From the NCBI GenBank assembly GCA_015711955.1, contig JACVJK010000016.1, positions 1 to 36,400 of the forward strand: a DNA stretch of 36,400 nucleotides. The letters run 5' to 3'. Position 1 is the stretch's first letter. Every line of letters starts with the position of its first letter. Source of the stretch: Actinomycetota bacterium (GTDB lineage Bacteria > Actinomycetota > Geothermincolia > Geothermincolales > RBG-13-55-18). Made by a program: the position numbers and the translations under genes. The notes under the pieces were generated by a model. It did not search any database and was not told the DNA's origin. It was given only the letters and a program-made list of their open reading frames with translations. Shown piece after piece: positions 7,683 through 16,164 of this stretch.

Positions 7683-8431
7683 CCGAGCTCATCGACACCC
7701 ATGCCCACCTGGATCTCCTGCAGGAAGACCCAGCGGAGGTGATAAGGAGAGCAGGAAAAGCGGGCGTCACGCGCATCGTGAGCGTCGGCATCGACATCAA
7801 CTCCAGCAGAAAGGCCTTGGAAGCGGCCTGGGAGTTCCCGGAAGTTTACGCCACCGTAGGCGTACATCCTCACAACGCCCCGGAACTGGACGGAGAGTCC
7901 CTAAAGAAGCTCGTTAGAATGGCCCGAGAAAACAAGGTGGTGGCCATCGGTGAGACTGGGCTCGACTTCTACCGCAATTTGAGTTCTCGGAAAGACCAGG
8001 AAAGGGCATTCCAAGCCCAGCTGGAGTTGGCCTTGGAGCTCTCCCTGCCGGTGGTGGTACACGACAGAGAGGCCCACCTCGAGGTGATGGCCATTCTGGA
8101 GAGGTACGCGCCCTTCAAACACGGCTTGATTATGCACTGCTTCTCTGGAGACTATGCCATGGCCGAGGCCGTCATCGACATGGGTGGATTCATATCGGTA
8201 GCGGGTCCCGTAACCTTCCCCAACGCCGATCGCCTGCGCGAGTTGGTGAGGAAAATCCCCCTCAAGAGGCTGGTTTTGGAGACGGATTGTCCCTTCCTAT
8301 CGCCCCATCCCTTCCGGGGAAGGAAAAACTTTCCTGAAAGGCTGAGGATCATAGCAGAGAAGGTGTCCGAGCTGAAGGAAGTTCCCTTGGACGCTTTGAG
8401 CCTACCCAATCCCTTCCCCAAGATGGGGTAA
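7679..8431 (+). CDS. tatD: TatD-family metal-dependent deoxyribonuclease
   Basis: A cytosolic amidohydrolase-fold nuclease implicated in DNA repair and quality control. Metal ligands are visible in order: DTHAHLD near the N-terminus, GETGLDFY, VVHDRE, MHCFSG and ETDCPFLSPHP. The 250-residue length is typical. The C-terminus NPFPKMG aligns by spacing with the usual N-x5-G ending, so I see no frameshift. The start ATG overlaps the metG stop by 4 nt. metG-tatD coupling is widespread in Gram-positive bacteria. Confidence 0.95.
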   Translation: MTELIDTHAHLDLLQEDPAEVIRRAGKAGVTRIVSVGIDINSSRKALEAAWEFPEVYATVGVHPHNAPELDGESLKKLVRMARENKVVAIGETGLDFYRNLSSRKDQERAFQAQLELALELSLPVVVHDREAHLEVMAILERYAPFKHGLIMHCFSGDYAMAEAVIDMGGFISVAGPVTFPNADRLRELVRKIPLKRLVLETDCPFLSPHPFRGRKNFPERLRIIAEKVSELKEVPLDALSLPNPFPKMG

Positions 8432-8534
8432 AATTACAGCTGATCTCCAGGGATCTTCCCTTGCATACCAGCTCCCATGCTACTGCCATGCCTTGTAATC
8501 GTCCGTGTGTCTGCTGCGGTTCCGATAGCTCCCC

Positions 8535-9377
8535 TCAATCCCGCTCGTCTAGCCAAGCTCTGTATAACTCCCGCTGTGGGATGCCCCTGGCCTGAGATAC
8601 TGCCTTCACCGCTTCCCGTACGGCAACCCCGGACGACACGAGGTTTTTCACCTCCTGCAAGGCCTCCCCCAGCGAGGGCGTTTCCCCTGCCTCTCCCCCC
8701 GAAACCACGATAACGTACTCACCCTTTACTTCTCGATCCTTAAATGAAGCGAGCACTTCTTCGGCCTTCCCCCGCATCACCTGTTCGTGTACCTTGGTGA
8801 GCTCCTTCGCCACCACAATCTTTCTATCTGGATCGAGTGCCTTTATATCCTCGAGCGTCTCCACAACGCGATGAGGAGCCTCGAAAAGGACGAATGGATC
8901 TCCTTTTCTCAACAGATCCAATAATCTGGATCTCCTGGCATTAGTCGAACGAGGAAGGAACCCTTCGAAATGGAACCTGGAAACAGGAAGGCCAGATATG
9001 GCCAGAGCAGCGGTTATAGAGCTGGGGCCGGGAACCACCTCGATCCTCAGTCCCCTCTTGACGCATTCTTCCACCACCAGGTGACCGGGGTCGGAAATGC
9101 CGGGCATCCCTGCGTCGGTTAGAAGAGCTACTTTGCTGCCCGCGGCCACAAGATCGGCCACTTCTTCCGCTCTCTTCCTCTCGTTATGTCCGTGGCAGGA
9201 AACGATCCGCGCTCGAATCCCCAAATGGCTCAGGAGCTTGCGGGCCCTCCGGGTATCCTCCGCCGCCACCAAATCCGCGTCACGAAGCACTCGAATCGCC
9301 CGCAAGGTTATGTCCTCCAGATTGCCGATGGGCGTCCCCACCACGAGAAGCGCGCCCTTTTCTCTCGAGGAACTCAT
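8535..9377 (-). CDS. rsmI: 16S rRNA (cytidine1402-2'-O)-methyltransferase
   Basis: Methylates the ribose of C1402 in 16S rRNA near the P site. The tetrapyrrole-methylase fold is marked by VVGTPIGNLEDITLRA near the N-terminus, AEDTRRARKLL, LLTDAGMPGISDPG and VVPGPSSITAALAISGLP. With the ATG at 9377 it has 280 residues, the usual length. The frame is open to a TTG at 9446, but the added residues are unconserved and lack a ribosome binding site. No Shine-Dalgarno precedes the ATG either. Instead a minus-strand TATAAT (9389-9384) ends 6 nt before it, so the message may be leaderless. It faces tatD across a 103-bp convergent spacer. Confidence 0.94.
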   Translation of the reverse strand: MSSSREKGALLVVGTPIGNLEDITLRAIRVLRDADLVAAEDTRRARKLLSHLGIRARIVSCHGHNERKRAEEVADLVAAGSKVALLTDAGMPGISDPGHLVVEECVKRGLRIEVVPGPSSITAALAISGLPVSRFHFEGFLPRSTNARRSRLLDLLRKGDPFVLFEAPHRVVETLEDIKALDPDRKIVVAKELTKVHEQVMRGKAEEVLASFKDREVKGEYVIVVSGGEAGETPSLGEALQEVKNLVSSGVAVREAVKAVSQARGIPQRELYRAWLDERD

Positions 9378-9581
9378 GATCAGATTATATTTCTCATCTT
9401 TCTGCCTTCCGAAAGTAGGGCCTCCACCGCTCTTCTGCCTCAACAAGGAGGTTTTCTAACCAAATTATGGACGTCAGATCCCGCGATGCTGAAGGTAAGT
9501 CGTCATTGAAAGCAGCAATCCGGAAGCCGATGCCAGACGAGAGAAAATCGGCGAGATATCGTCCATTCGCTTAAGGGGGGT

Positions 9582-9932
9582 TCACTTGTCGAGCTCTACC
9601 GGCCGCGGCCTGCGTGCCAGCAGGGCATTCACCAGCTCCATCTGGGTGCCGTAGTTCATCTCGGGGACGACCTTTGCCAACCTCTCCAAGAGCAACGCCG
9701 AGGCGTAGTACACATAGAGGGGCTCGGGTCTTGCCTCGATCCGACGGCATATTCCCGCCCGACTGAGCTCTTCCAAGGAGCTCCTCACCGCCTCCACCTC
9801 TCTCCCAAGCCTCACGGCTATCCTGGCGGCACTGTCCACCAGCCCAGGGTTGTCCTTAAAAAGGCTTATTATCTCGTACTTGAGCCTGTTGATATCCTCG
9901 TCTTTTATGATGAACTTTCCGATCCTCGCCAA
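9582..9932 (-). CDS. Conserved-looking small protein with winged-helix-like region
   Basis: I do not recognise the family. The 116 residues look real: amphipathic, charged and consistent in codon use. A central stretch, NPGLVDSAARIAVRLGREVEAVRSSLEELSRAGICRRI (given here only by its ends, about residues 28-66), has the helix-turn-helix-wing rhythm of a winged-helix domain. It is followed by a beta-like LYVYYAS segment and a helical tail. No cysteine cluster or membrane segment is present. The start is TTG with GGGGAG 10 nt upstream, a weak but acceptable site. It could be a small transcriptional regulator of the downstream or upstream genes. Confidence 0.6.
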   Translation of the reverse strand: MARIGKFIIKDEDINRLKYEIISLFKDNPGLVDSAARIAVRLGREVEAVRSSLEELSRAGICRRIEARPEPLYVYYASALLLERLAKVVPEMNYGTQMELVNALLARRPRPVELDK

Positions 9933-10211
9933 TGGGAATCAGCTCCCCAGCCGTTTTCATAACCACAGAACCGCTGGCACGCTTCCTGTTGCCACAGGGA
10001 CCTCTTATGGGCCTTTTATCGGTCTCTGATCGACCTCTTTTTTCATCGACAGCCAACCCTTCCATCTTTACCGGAAATCCCCCACTGGTCCTGAAGATCC
10101 CAGAGCCTTAATCCGCTGAATAGCCCTCACGGAAATCCCTTTCCTCTCCCTGCGTTAAATTCGCGCCGTCCCGTTCCCAGTCTCCTTGCCGCTCCTCGAC
10201 ATATTCAAGTC

Positions 10212-10985
10212 TCACGGTTCGAGGATCTTCTCCAGCAGCCCCAACAAACCCTCCACCCCATCCACCACAACATCGGCCACAGCCTCCAGATCCAAAGGGG
10301 TCTCTTCTGAACGCACGGCCACCGCCACTCCCTGAAAGCCTCCATCCCTCATGAGACGGCGAAGCCCCCGGAAGGCGTCCACGTCCGTGTAATCGTCCCC
10401 AGCGTAAAGGGCCCTCTTGAGTCCCCATCCCGCACAAAGCCGGGCCACCACCGTGCCCTTGTCCACCTCCACTGGGGGCCTCAACTCCACCGCCATCCTA
10501 CCTCCCACCACCTTAAGGCCATGCCTAGTTGCCAAGTCCCGGGCCAGCTCGACCATCTCTCCCCCAACCCCTGGATTCATGCGAAAATGTATCGTCAGGG
10601 TCAAGGACTTGTCCTCCAAAAGGATACCGTCATGTCCCTCGATCTTTTCCTTTAACTCTCGCCGAGCCCGTTCGAGCGCGGGTAGATGGGGTAAAACCTC
10701 GGGGTCGGGCACCTCCCTCCCCTCTTCCCACCACTCCAACCCATGCACTCCCACATAGTGAGTATGGGGCAGCCCCACCCTCTCCACCAGATCTCTCACT
10801 CTACGGCCCGAGACGATGCAGATGGGATGTAGGGTAGCCAGTCGGTACAAGAGCTTCCTGGCGCGGGGATGCAATCTCGCCCCGGTGGGCATGGGAGCCA
10901 CCTCGCTGATGGTCCCGTCAAAATCCAAAAATATGCCGGATCGAGCCCTTTCCCGCCGAAAGTCATTGATCCATTCCTCGCCCAT
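10212..10985 (-). CDS. otsB: Trehalose-6-phosphate phosphatase
   Basis: Removes phosphate from trehalose 6-phosphate, the second step of the OtsA/OtsB route. HAD-fold motifs are clear: DFDGT at 21-25 with the nucleophile D21 and acid D23, a motif II region IVSGR, and the metal-binding GDDYTD at 196-201. The family segments GVHGLEWW and VVGGRMAVELRP are also present. 257 aa is a normal length for bacterial OtsB. The gene starts 18 nt after the PHP-phosphatase gene, so both are probably in one minus-strand operon with the epimerase. Its partner otsA lies 7 kb away on the other strand. Confidence 0.93.
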   Translation of the reverse strand: MGEEWINDFRRERARSGIFLDFDGTISEVAPMPTGARLHPRARKLLYRLATLHPICIVSGRRVRDLVERVGLPHTHYVGVHGLEWWEEGREVPDPEVLPHLPALERARRELKEKIEGHDGILLEDKSLTLTIHFRMNPGVGGEMVELARDLATRHGLKVVGGRMAVELRPPVEVDKGTVVARLCAGWGLKRALYAGDDYTDVDAFRGLRRLMRDGGFQGVAVAVRSEETPLDLEAVADVVVDGVEGLLGLLEKILEP

Positions 10986-11003
10986 CCTCTCTTCCCCTTG
11001 TGA

Positions 11004-11810
11004 TCAACATCGTTTACGTTTGAGGAGAAACCATCGCCTCTTCGCCGAAAGGGTTGAAGGTAGACATACGGAGGCGGTGACCTTTTCCCCTTCGATCATC
11101 TTTCTCGGGTTTTCCTCGAGCAGACGACGCGCTTCCCCCTCTCCCGCCAAGTCCACCAGTCTATCATAGGCGCCCCTCAAGTCCGGTCTACGGTGGCCAG
11201 CGGAGTGGGCATCGGAAGCCACCACCGCCACCAAACCTTCTCGGAGCAGCCATTCGGCTCGCCGTCGAACCTCGTCTCCGTGTTCTCCCGTCAAACTTCC
11301 CGAATTGACCTGTAGGAGAACGCCCGACTCAAGAAGGTCACGAAGAAGGCTTCCGGAGCGTAGCATAGGGTGTCTTTCGGGATGGGCCACCACCGGGACC
11401 ATGCCAGCAAGCCGCAGGCGAAATACCGTCTCCCTGATAGCCTCGGGAACCAGACCGGAAGGAAGATCCACCAGGAGATATCTCCCCGCACCGGCTAAAG
11501 TGAACTCCACCAAGGTCTCCCATTCCTCCACGGCCACCCTCCTCAGGCCCCAGTTCAACCTTAGCTCCGCACCGGGATAAAGGGAGACCTGAGTGGCATT
11601 AGAAGCGAACCGAGCGGAAAAAAGCTTCACGAACTCAGAGATCCGGTGGGCTGCGACAAAATCCCCCTCCAAATCCACGTGAGGAGTGACCGCCAGCCCC
11701 TCAGTCCCCCCCTTCGCCGCCGCCATGATCATGGCAACAGCTTCCCCCTCGTCAGCGGCACCGTCGTCAACACCTGGCATCAGATGGCAGTGGATGTCCC
11801 AAAACCCCAA
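11004..11810 (-). CDS. PHP-domain protein-tyrosine phosphatase, CpsB/YwqE type
   Basis: Metal-dependent phosphatase of the PHP superfamily; the named relatives CpsB, YwqE and CapC dephosphorylate bacterial tyrosine kinases that control capsule and exopolysaccharide export. Metal-binding motifs visible are DIHCHLMPGVDDGA (residues 5-18), TPHVDLEG, YPGAELRL, HPERHP and ASDAHSAGHRRPDL, which are in the order expected for CpsB. The start is TTG with AAGGAG 8 nt upstream. It is close-packed between the epimerase (35 nt upstream) and otsB (18 nt downstream). No BY-kinase or Wzz partner is in the window, so its role in polysaccharide control is inferred. Confidence 0.85.
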   Translation of the reverse strand: MGFWDIHCHLMPGVDDGAADEGEAVAMIMAAAKGGTEGLAVTPHVDLEGDFVAAHRISEFVKLFSARFASNATQVSLYPGAELRLNWGLRRVAVEEWETLVEFTLAGAGRYLLVDLPSGLVPEAIRETVFRLRLAGMVPVVAHPERHPMLRSGSLLRDLLESGVLLQVNSGSLTGEHGDEVRRRAEWLLREGLVAVVASDAHSAGHRRPDLRGAYDRLVDLAGEGEARRLLEENPRKMIEGEKVTASVCLPSTLSAKRRWFLLKRKRC

Positions 11811-11845
11811 CGCCCACGCTCCTTAAAAAACCTCATTCCCTTATA

Positions 11846-12814
11846 TCATCCCCTTGTCCTCGACAGGGATTCCCGGTACCATTCCACCGTCCTGGTCAGG
11901 CCCTCCCGGAGATCCACCTTTGGTTTCCATCCCAACACCTTTCCGGCCCGCCGGCAATCCAGGGCTATTCGGCGCAGCTCCCCCTCCCGGGGCGGGGCAT
12001 ATAGTGGCTCCCCCTCAAAACCAACGATCTCGGCCATCATCTGAAAAAGCTGGTTTACAGATGTCTCCGTGCCGGTCCCTATGTTCAAAAACTCCCCTTC
12101 GCCCCGGCGCAAGGATGCACGATAGGCTTCCACCACGTCTCCCACGTATATGAAATCCCTCGTCTGTTTTCCATCTCCGTAAATGTAGGGGGCCTGACCG
12201 TTCAACATCTTGCCGGCGAATATGGCCACCACGCCCGCTTCTCCAAAGGGATTCTGCCGCGGACCGTAAACATTGGCGAGGGCGAGGGTGCAATAGCTGA
12301 GACCCTTGCACCTTTGGAAATAGCGGATGTACTCTTCCGCCACTCCTTTGCTCACCCCATAGGGGGAATCGGGTCGTCTTGGCGCATCCTCTCCCACCGG
12401 GATAACCTCCGGCTCCCCGTATACACAACCACCGCTGCTGGTGTTTATGAACCGCCTCACCCCGTTTTCCACTGCCGTCTTCAGCACGTTAATGGTGCCC
12501 AAGATGTTAATGTCTGCGTCCTCCAAGGGATCCCTGACCGAGACCCTCACGTCGCACTGGGCAGCCAAATGGATGACCACATCCTGGTCTTTTCCCTTGA
12601 AAGCAGCCTGCAACGCACTATCCCTGATATCAACCTGCAGGAAAAAGAAACGGTTTTGCCGTGCTGCCTCTTTTACGTTTAAAAGGTTCTCGAACTTGCC
12701 GGTGGAAAGGTTGTCCACCACCGTGACTGTGTGCCCGTCCTCAAGAAGGGCATCCACCAGATTCGACCCAATGAACCCTGCCCCTCCGGTCACCACGATC
12801 CTCAATCCCCTCAC
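11846..12814 (-). CDS. NAD-dependent epimerase/dehydratase (UDP-glucose 4-epimerase-like)
   Basis: Extended short-chain dehydrogenase acting on nucleotide sugars. The NAD-binding TGGAGFIGSN motif lies at 9-18, VVDNLSTG follows, and the catalytic pair is Y152-x3-K156 in PYGVSKGVAEEY. The C-terminus has the TRDFIYVGDVVEA substrate-domain motif. 322 aa is standard. UDP-glucose/UDP-GlcNAc 4-epimerase is the most likely activity, but UDP-glucuronate-type specificities cannot be excluded by eye. The start is GTG at 12814 or, giving the usual MRIVVTGG start, a TTG at 12805. It leads the operon with the PHP phosphatase and otsB, linking surface sugar synthesis to polysaccharide control. Confidence 0.87.
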   Translation of the reverse strand: MRGLRIVVTGGAGFIGSNLVDALLEDGHTVTVVDNLSTGKFENLLNVKEAARQNRFFFLQVDIRDSALQAAFKGKDQDVVIHLAAQCDVRVSVRDPLEDADINILGTINVLKTAVENGVRRFINTSSGGCVYGEPEVIPVGEDAPRRPDSPYGVSKGVAEEYIRYFQRCKGLSYCTLALANVYGPRQNPFGEAGVVAIFAGKMLNGQAPYIYGDGKQTRDFIYVGDVVEAYRASLRRGEGEFLNIGTGTETSVNQLFQMMAEIVGFEGEPLYAPPREGELRRIALDCRRAGKVLGWKPKVDLREGLTRTVEWYRESLSRTRG

Positions 12815-12979
12815 CCCCGTCAGGTCTCAAACCCTACAAACTCGGGCACTCATATTCCCTGAACAGATGAAACCCGTCCCCAAAAGATCTGGAAAGGCAG
12901 CCAGGGGAAAATCCCGCTTACCGCACCTGTCCCATATCGCATCTCTCGCCATTTCTCGCCTTGTGAGCACGACCGTTCT

Positions 12980-13804
12980 TCACCGGGAAGTATCCCTCTG
13001 GAAAGAGCCGATGACGGCCATGAACTGCCGCCTTGCGGCGGGGAACTCGGCCCAAAGCGATCTACCGGTGAACATGAAGACCAAGTCCTCCGATATCACA
13101 TAAAAGACGAGAAACCCTTTCTCCTTTGCCCTGAAGTCAGCGTAATAAGCCGGATTGCCCCTGACGGAACTGGTACTCAAGGGCTCGCTTTCCCGCTGGG
13201 AAACCCCTTCACCTCCGGGGATCTCCTCGGTTCCCCCCTCTGCCCCCGCCTCTTCATCCATACCCGAAGGAGAGAAATTGGCACCCTCTCCCCCTTCAGA
13301 CCTCATCTTAGTTAGGACATCCTCCCTCAACATGGCGTATATGCTCTCCATGCCTCCCACCAAAACATCGGGGTCGAGGCGAAAGGCCTTTATCTCAAGG
13401 GATTTGTCGGAACCCATCACCAATTCGAAGCAAAACAGTTCGTCGCCTTCCGGAGTTAGCTCCTTTAGCTCGTAATGCCTGTGATAACTTAATGACAAGC
13501 CGGTATCGGGTTGGGTATAGGTCAGGTAATCCTCATCTCCGCCCTCGTCCCTCAACTCTTTTTGCTGAACCGCGTACCGATACACCAAAAAGGCCATCCC
13601 CAGCAACACCGCAAGGGCGATCAAAACAGCCAGTGCTAACCCGAGGTAGAAAGCAGCACTCCGCCTCCTCGGCAATTCCATCTCCTGTGGTTTCAGGCTC
13701 CCAAGGAAACTCTCCAACAAGCTATCCCGGGAAAGCCCCGTCCCGCAGTTGCCGCAGAACTTGGCCTTATCAGGCTGGTAACTACCGCATTCCGGGCAGA
13801 TCAT
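12980..13804 (-). CDS. Zinc-ribbon, single-pass membrane protein of unknown function
   Basis: The N-terminus has a double zinc knuckle, C3-x2-C6 and C17-x2-C20, as in the common zinc_ribbon_2 type. A single transmembrane helix (about 49-72, rich in L/A/V) follows. The remaining 200 residues are predicted to be outside: an early YTQPDTGLSLSYH segment resembling the opening of PsbP/LpqN-like beta domains, an acidic low-complexity linker rich in Gly/Glu/Ser, and a closing YYADFRAKEKGFLVFYVISEDLVFMFTG segment. The start ATG has GCGGAG 8 nt upstream. Similar zinc-ribbon/TM/outer-domain proteins are common in Gram-positives. I do not assign a function. Confidence 0.8.
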   Translation of the reverse strand: MICPECGSYQPDKAKFCGNCGTGLSRDSLLESFLGSLKPQEMELPRRRSAAFYLGLALAVLIALAVLLGMAFLVYRYAVQQKELRDEGGDEDYLTYTQPDTGLSLSYHRHYELKELTPEGDELFCFELVMGSDKSLEIKAFRLDPDVLVGGMESIYAMLREDVLTKMRSEGGEGANFSPSGMDEEAGAEGGTEEIPGGEGVSQRESEPLSTSSVRGNPAYYADFRAKEKGFLVFYVISEDLVFMFTGRSLWAEFPAARRQFMAVIGSFQRDTSR

Positions 13805-14225
13805 CTCATAAACTCCGCTCGCTTTCAGGCTGTGTATTTTCCGCCAAAAGGGTTCTTTTCCCTATAGGCCCGCTTGCTCAGGGCGTTCATGCAAAGTATA
13901 TCCGACGCCGATGATAGGCCAATGGTTCTCCCCTCTCATGCCAAATTTGTGCCATCAGAGCAGGGGATCTCGCAAGCCTCGGATCCACAAGAAAAGATAC
14001 CGGCACGGGTTTAGCCGGAAGATAGTATTTCACACGGACGAAAACGAATCCCCGCGACGGTGGGGCTATCCATGTGACCGGCGTTCAAGAAAGCCATCTT
14101 CGCCAAGGGAAAGAACTGCTACATTTGGGGCAAGCATCCAGGGCGTGAGCTCTTGAACGATCAAGCAGTCCGAGGACTAGCCCTTGCCAAGCTTCTGCGA
14201 CGTCCACCTTTCAACCCCTTTACGA
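13805..14225. other. 421-bp spacer, no gene seen
   Basis: Between two minus-strand genes. Several open frames cross it, but none has recognisable motifs or a ribosome binding site. I see no tRNA, riboswitch core or strong terminator. It may contain the promoter of the zinc-ribbon gene; no convincing -35/-10 pair was found. Confidence 0.4.
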
Positions 14226-15050
14226 TCACCACTCCAGCTCTTCAGCGCGCTTACGCTTCTCGGTCCTCACCACCTTTGCCAGGCGACCACTGTGCAGGTA
14301 AACGGTGCGGTGGGATATATCGGAGATGGCGGAGTTGTGGGTAACCAAGATTATTGTTTGTCCTTGCTTTTCGTTTATATCCTGCATCAAAGCGAGAATT
14401 CTCTTGCCGGTCTCGTAGTCCAGCTCCCCCGTGGGCTCGTCGCACAGGAGAATGGGAGGGTCCTTGCAAATGGCGCGGGCTATGGCGACCCTCTGCTGCT
14501 CGCCCCCCGACAGCTGGCTGGGAAAGTGATCCGCCCGATGGGCTAACCCCACTGCCTCCAATGCCCTCATGGCCTTCTCCCGGCCACCTCCGTCCACCAA
14601 TTCCAAGGCCAGCTCCACGTTCTCCAGGGCGGTAAGGGTGGGGATGAGGTTGAAGAATTGGAAGACAAAGCCAATCTGCGTGCGGCGATATTCGGTGAGC
14701 TCTTGTACAGAGAGCTGCGATATGTCCCAGCCGTTTACCACCAGCCTCCCCGAGGTAACCGTATCCATCCCGCCCAGCAGATTCAAGAGGGTGGTCTTGC
14801 CTGAACCGCTGGGGCCCAGAATGACTATGAACTCTCCCCGGTAAACCACCAGGTCCACTTCCCTGAGCGCCGGAACCTCCACGTCTCCCATCCGGTAGAT
14901 CTTGCTCACTTTCTCGAAGCGTATGATCTCTTTCCTTCCATCGCCCCCGGAGTTAGAGTGTCCTGCAATGGTCGGGTCCACCTCCGCAGGAGGATATCGC
15001 TTCGCCTTGTGCTTCAATGCCTCACGCCAAACCCTTCGGATCATGCCCAT
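14226..15050 (-). CDS. ABC transporter ATP-binding protein, MacB/LolD (FtsE-like) type
   Basis: ATPase subunit of the type VII/mechanotransmission ABC class, whose partners are FtsX/MacB-like permeases. Walker A is GPSGSGKT (79-86), the Q-loop is in [22 protein letters not shown], the signature is LSGGEQQR (180-187), Walker B is [12 protein letters not shown] and the H-loop is in LVTHNS. The GFVFQ...NLIPTLTA phrasing is diagnostic of this subfamily. About 40 residues of poorly conserved N-terminal extension precede the ABC domain, starting from the ATG at 15050 (GGAG 6 nt upstream). No permease gene is adjacent on either side, so the subunit is orphaned in this window. Confidence 0.9.
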   Translation of the reverse strand: MGMIRRVWREALKHKAKRYPPAEVDPTIAGHSNSGGDGRKEIIRFEKVSKIYRMGDVEVPALREVDLVVYRGEFIVILGPSGSGKTTLLNLLGGMDTVTSGRLVVNGWDISQLSVQELTEYRRTQIGFVFQFFNLIPTLTALENVELALELVDGGGREKAMRALEAVGLAHRADHFPSQLSGGEQQRVAIARAICKDPPILLCDEPTGELDYETGKRILALMQDINEKQGQTIILVTHNSAISDISHRTVYLHSGRLAKVVRTEKRKRAEELEW

Positions 15051-15181
15051 CTCCGATCGATTTGACCTATGACTATGAAAACTAGGGCCACGGGCACCTA
15101 CTCCTTTATCGGCAACTCCAAGAGCTCAAGAGAGGGTCCCCGCGGCCCGTTCTCTGTTGGCCCTTTCAGGGTGAGATCCGA

Positions 15182-15712
15182 TCAGGGGCTCTTTTGACCC
15201 CACTTCTCATAGAACACGATCTCCTCCAGGGGTTTCCTTCCCCTCTCCTCTGGATATTTGGCCGGGTATCCGAGAGGGGTCATGGCCACGATCCTGATAT
15301 TCTCCGGCACCCCCAGAATGGGTCTTATCCTGTCTTCGTCGAAAAGGCCGATCCAACAAGTGCCCAATCCTTGGTTCCAAGCTTCCAGGCAAAGGTGCTC
15401 CATGCATATGCCTATATCCACCAAGTAATAGTTCTGATCCTTCATCTTTCCCGACTGTTCCGGATCCGCGCAGGCCACTATGAGAACCGGCGCGGTGGCG
15501 GTGGCCTTCTGAGCAGGGTTGTTCTCCAGTGTGGCCGCTATGGCCTCCTTTGTGCTCTGGTCTTTGACCACGATAAAGTACCAGCACTGGCGGTTGGCCC
15601 AGGAGGGCGCCAACCGAGCCGCTTCCAGGACTTCCCTTATCTTTTCCTCCTCCACCGGGCGATCATCGTATTTACGTATACTGCGTCGATCCCTGAAAAC
15701 GCTCATAACCAT
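15182..15712 (-). CDS. Nitroreductase family protein
   Basis: FMN-dependent NAD(P)H oxidoreductase of the NfsA/FrbA-like superfamily, cytosolic. The N-terminal RDRRSIRKYDDRPV is the phosphate/FMN-binding signature, followed by LAPSWANRQCWYFIVV and the C-terminal LGTCWIGLFDE and TPLGYPAKYPEE segments. With the ATG at 15712 it is 176 residues, a typical length; AAGGAG lies 9 nt upstream. Alternatives are the ATG at 15748 or a TTG at 15763, both without a ribosome binding site. Substrate cannot be told: members reduce nitroaromatics, quinones or flavin-linked substrates. It appears monocistronic. Confidence 0.88.
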   Translation of the reverse strand: MVMSVFRDRRSIRKYDDRPVEEEKIREVLEAARLAPSWANRQCWYFIVVKDQSTKEAIAATLENNPAQKATATAPVLIVACADPEQSGKMKDQNYYLVDIGICMEHLCLEAWNQGLGTCWIGLFDEDRIRPILGVPENIRIVAMTPLGYPAKYPEERGRKPLEEIVFYEKWGQKSP

Positions 15713-15763
15713 CTCCACCAGCTCCTTCCCTTCCTCGGCCTCGTCCATACCCAAGATCGACAA

Positions 15764-16164
15764 TCCAGATCAAGGGGAAATCCCACAAGAGGAATTTAAC
15801 ACAATGCGGTTTTCGGCGGAAACGAGGACCCGTCCTACAATGCCGGGTGTCGCCTTATCGACTAAGTCCTCAAAAGCCCTATAAAGAAGGGCTTGAACTC
15901 TCGAGGGCCAGGCTCGCTATGAACCTACGGGAGGAGAAGGATGCGAGTTATCTGAGAGCCGTGATAACAGGACTCGAGCTCACGAGACCGGTTCTCACCA
16001 TCACCCTTCACGCCATGACCCGGTCGTAGCTCCGGAATGGCTCCCTGGGAACCTCCATCCCATCTGGGCTTGACCACCATAAACCTTTTCGTTAAAACCG
16101 CTCAAATTTCTTATCCCGTCCCGCCCCAGCTGGTTTATAATCAATAACCGATACTTAAGGAGGT
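15764..16164. other. 401-bp divergent spacer between nitroreductase and treT
   Basis: Contains a hairpin AAGCCCT-ataaaga-AGGGCTT at 15874-15894 (7-bp perfect stem) and, at 16136-16141, a plus-strand TATAAT that could be the -10 of treT, though no good -35 is found 16-18 nt upstream. No gene is recognisable. Confidence 0.45.

Noticed and set aside
8380-8431. Possible frameshift at the TatD C-terminus because of the unusual ending
   Set aside because: The N-x5-G ending aligns by spacing with normal TatD C-termini and total length is typical.
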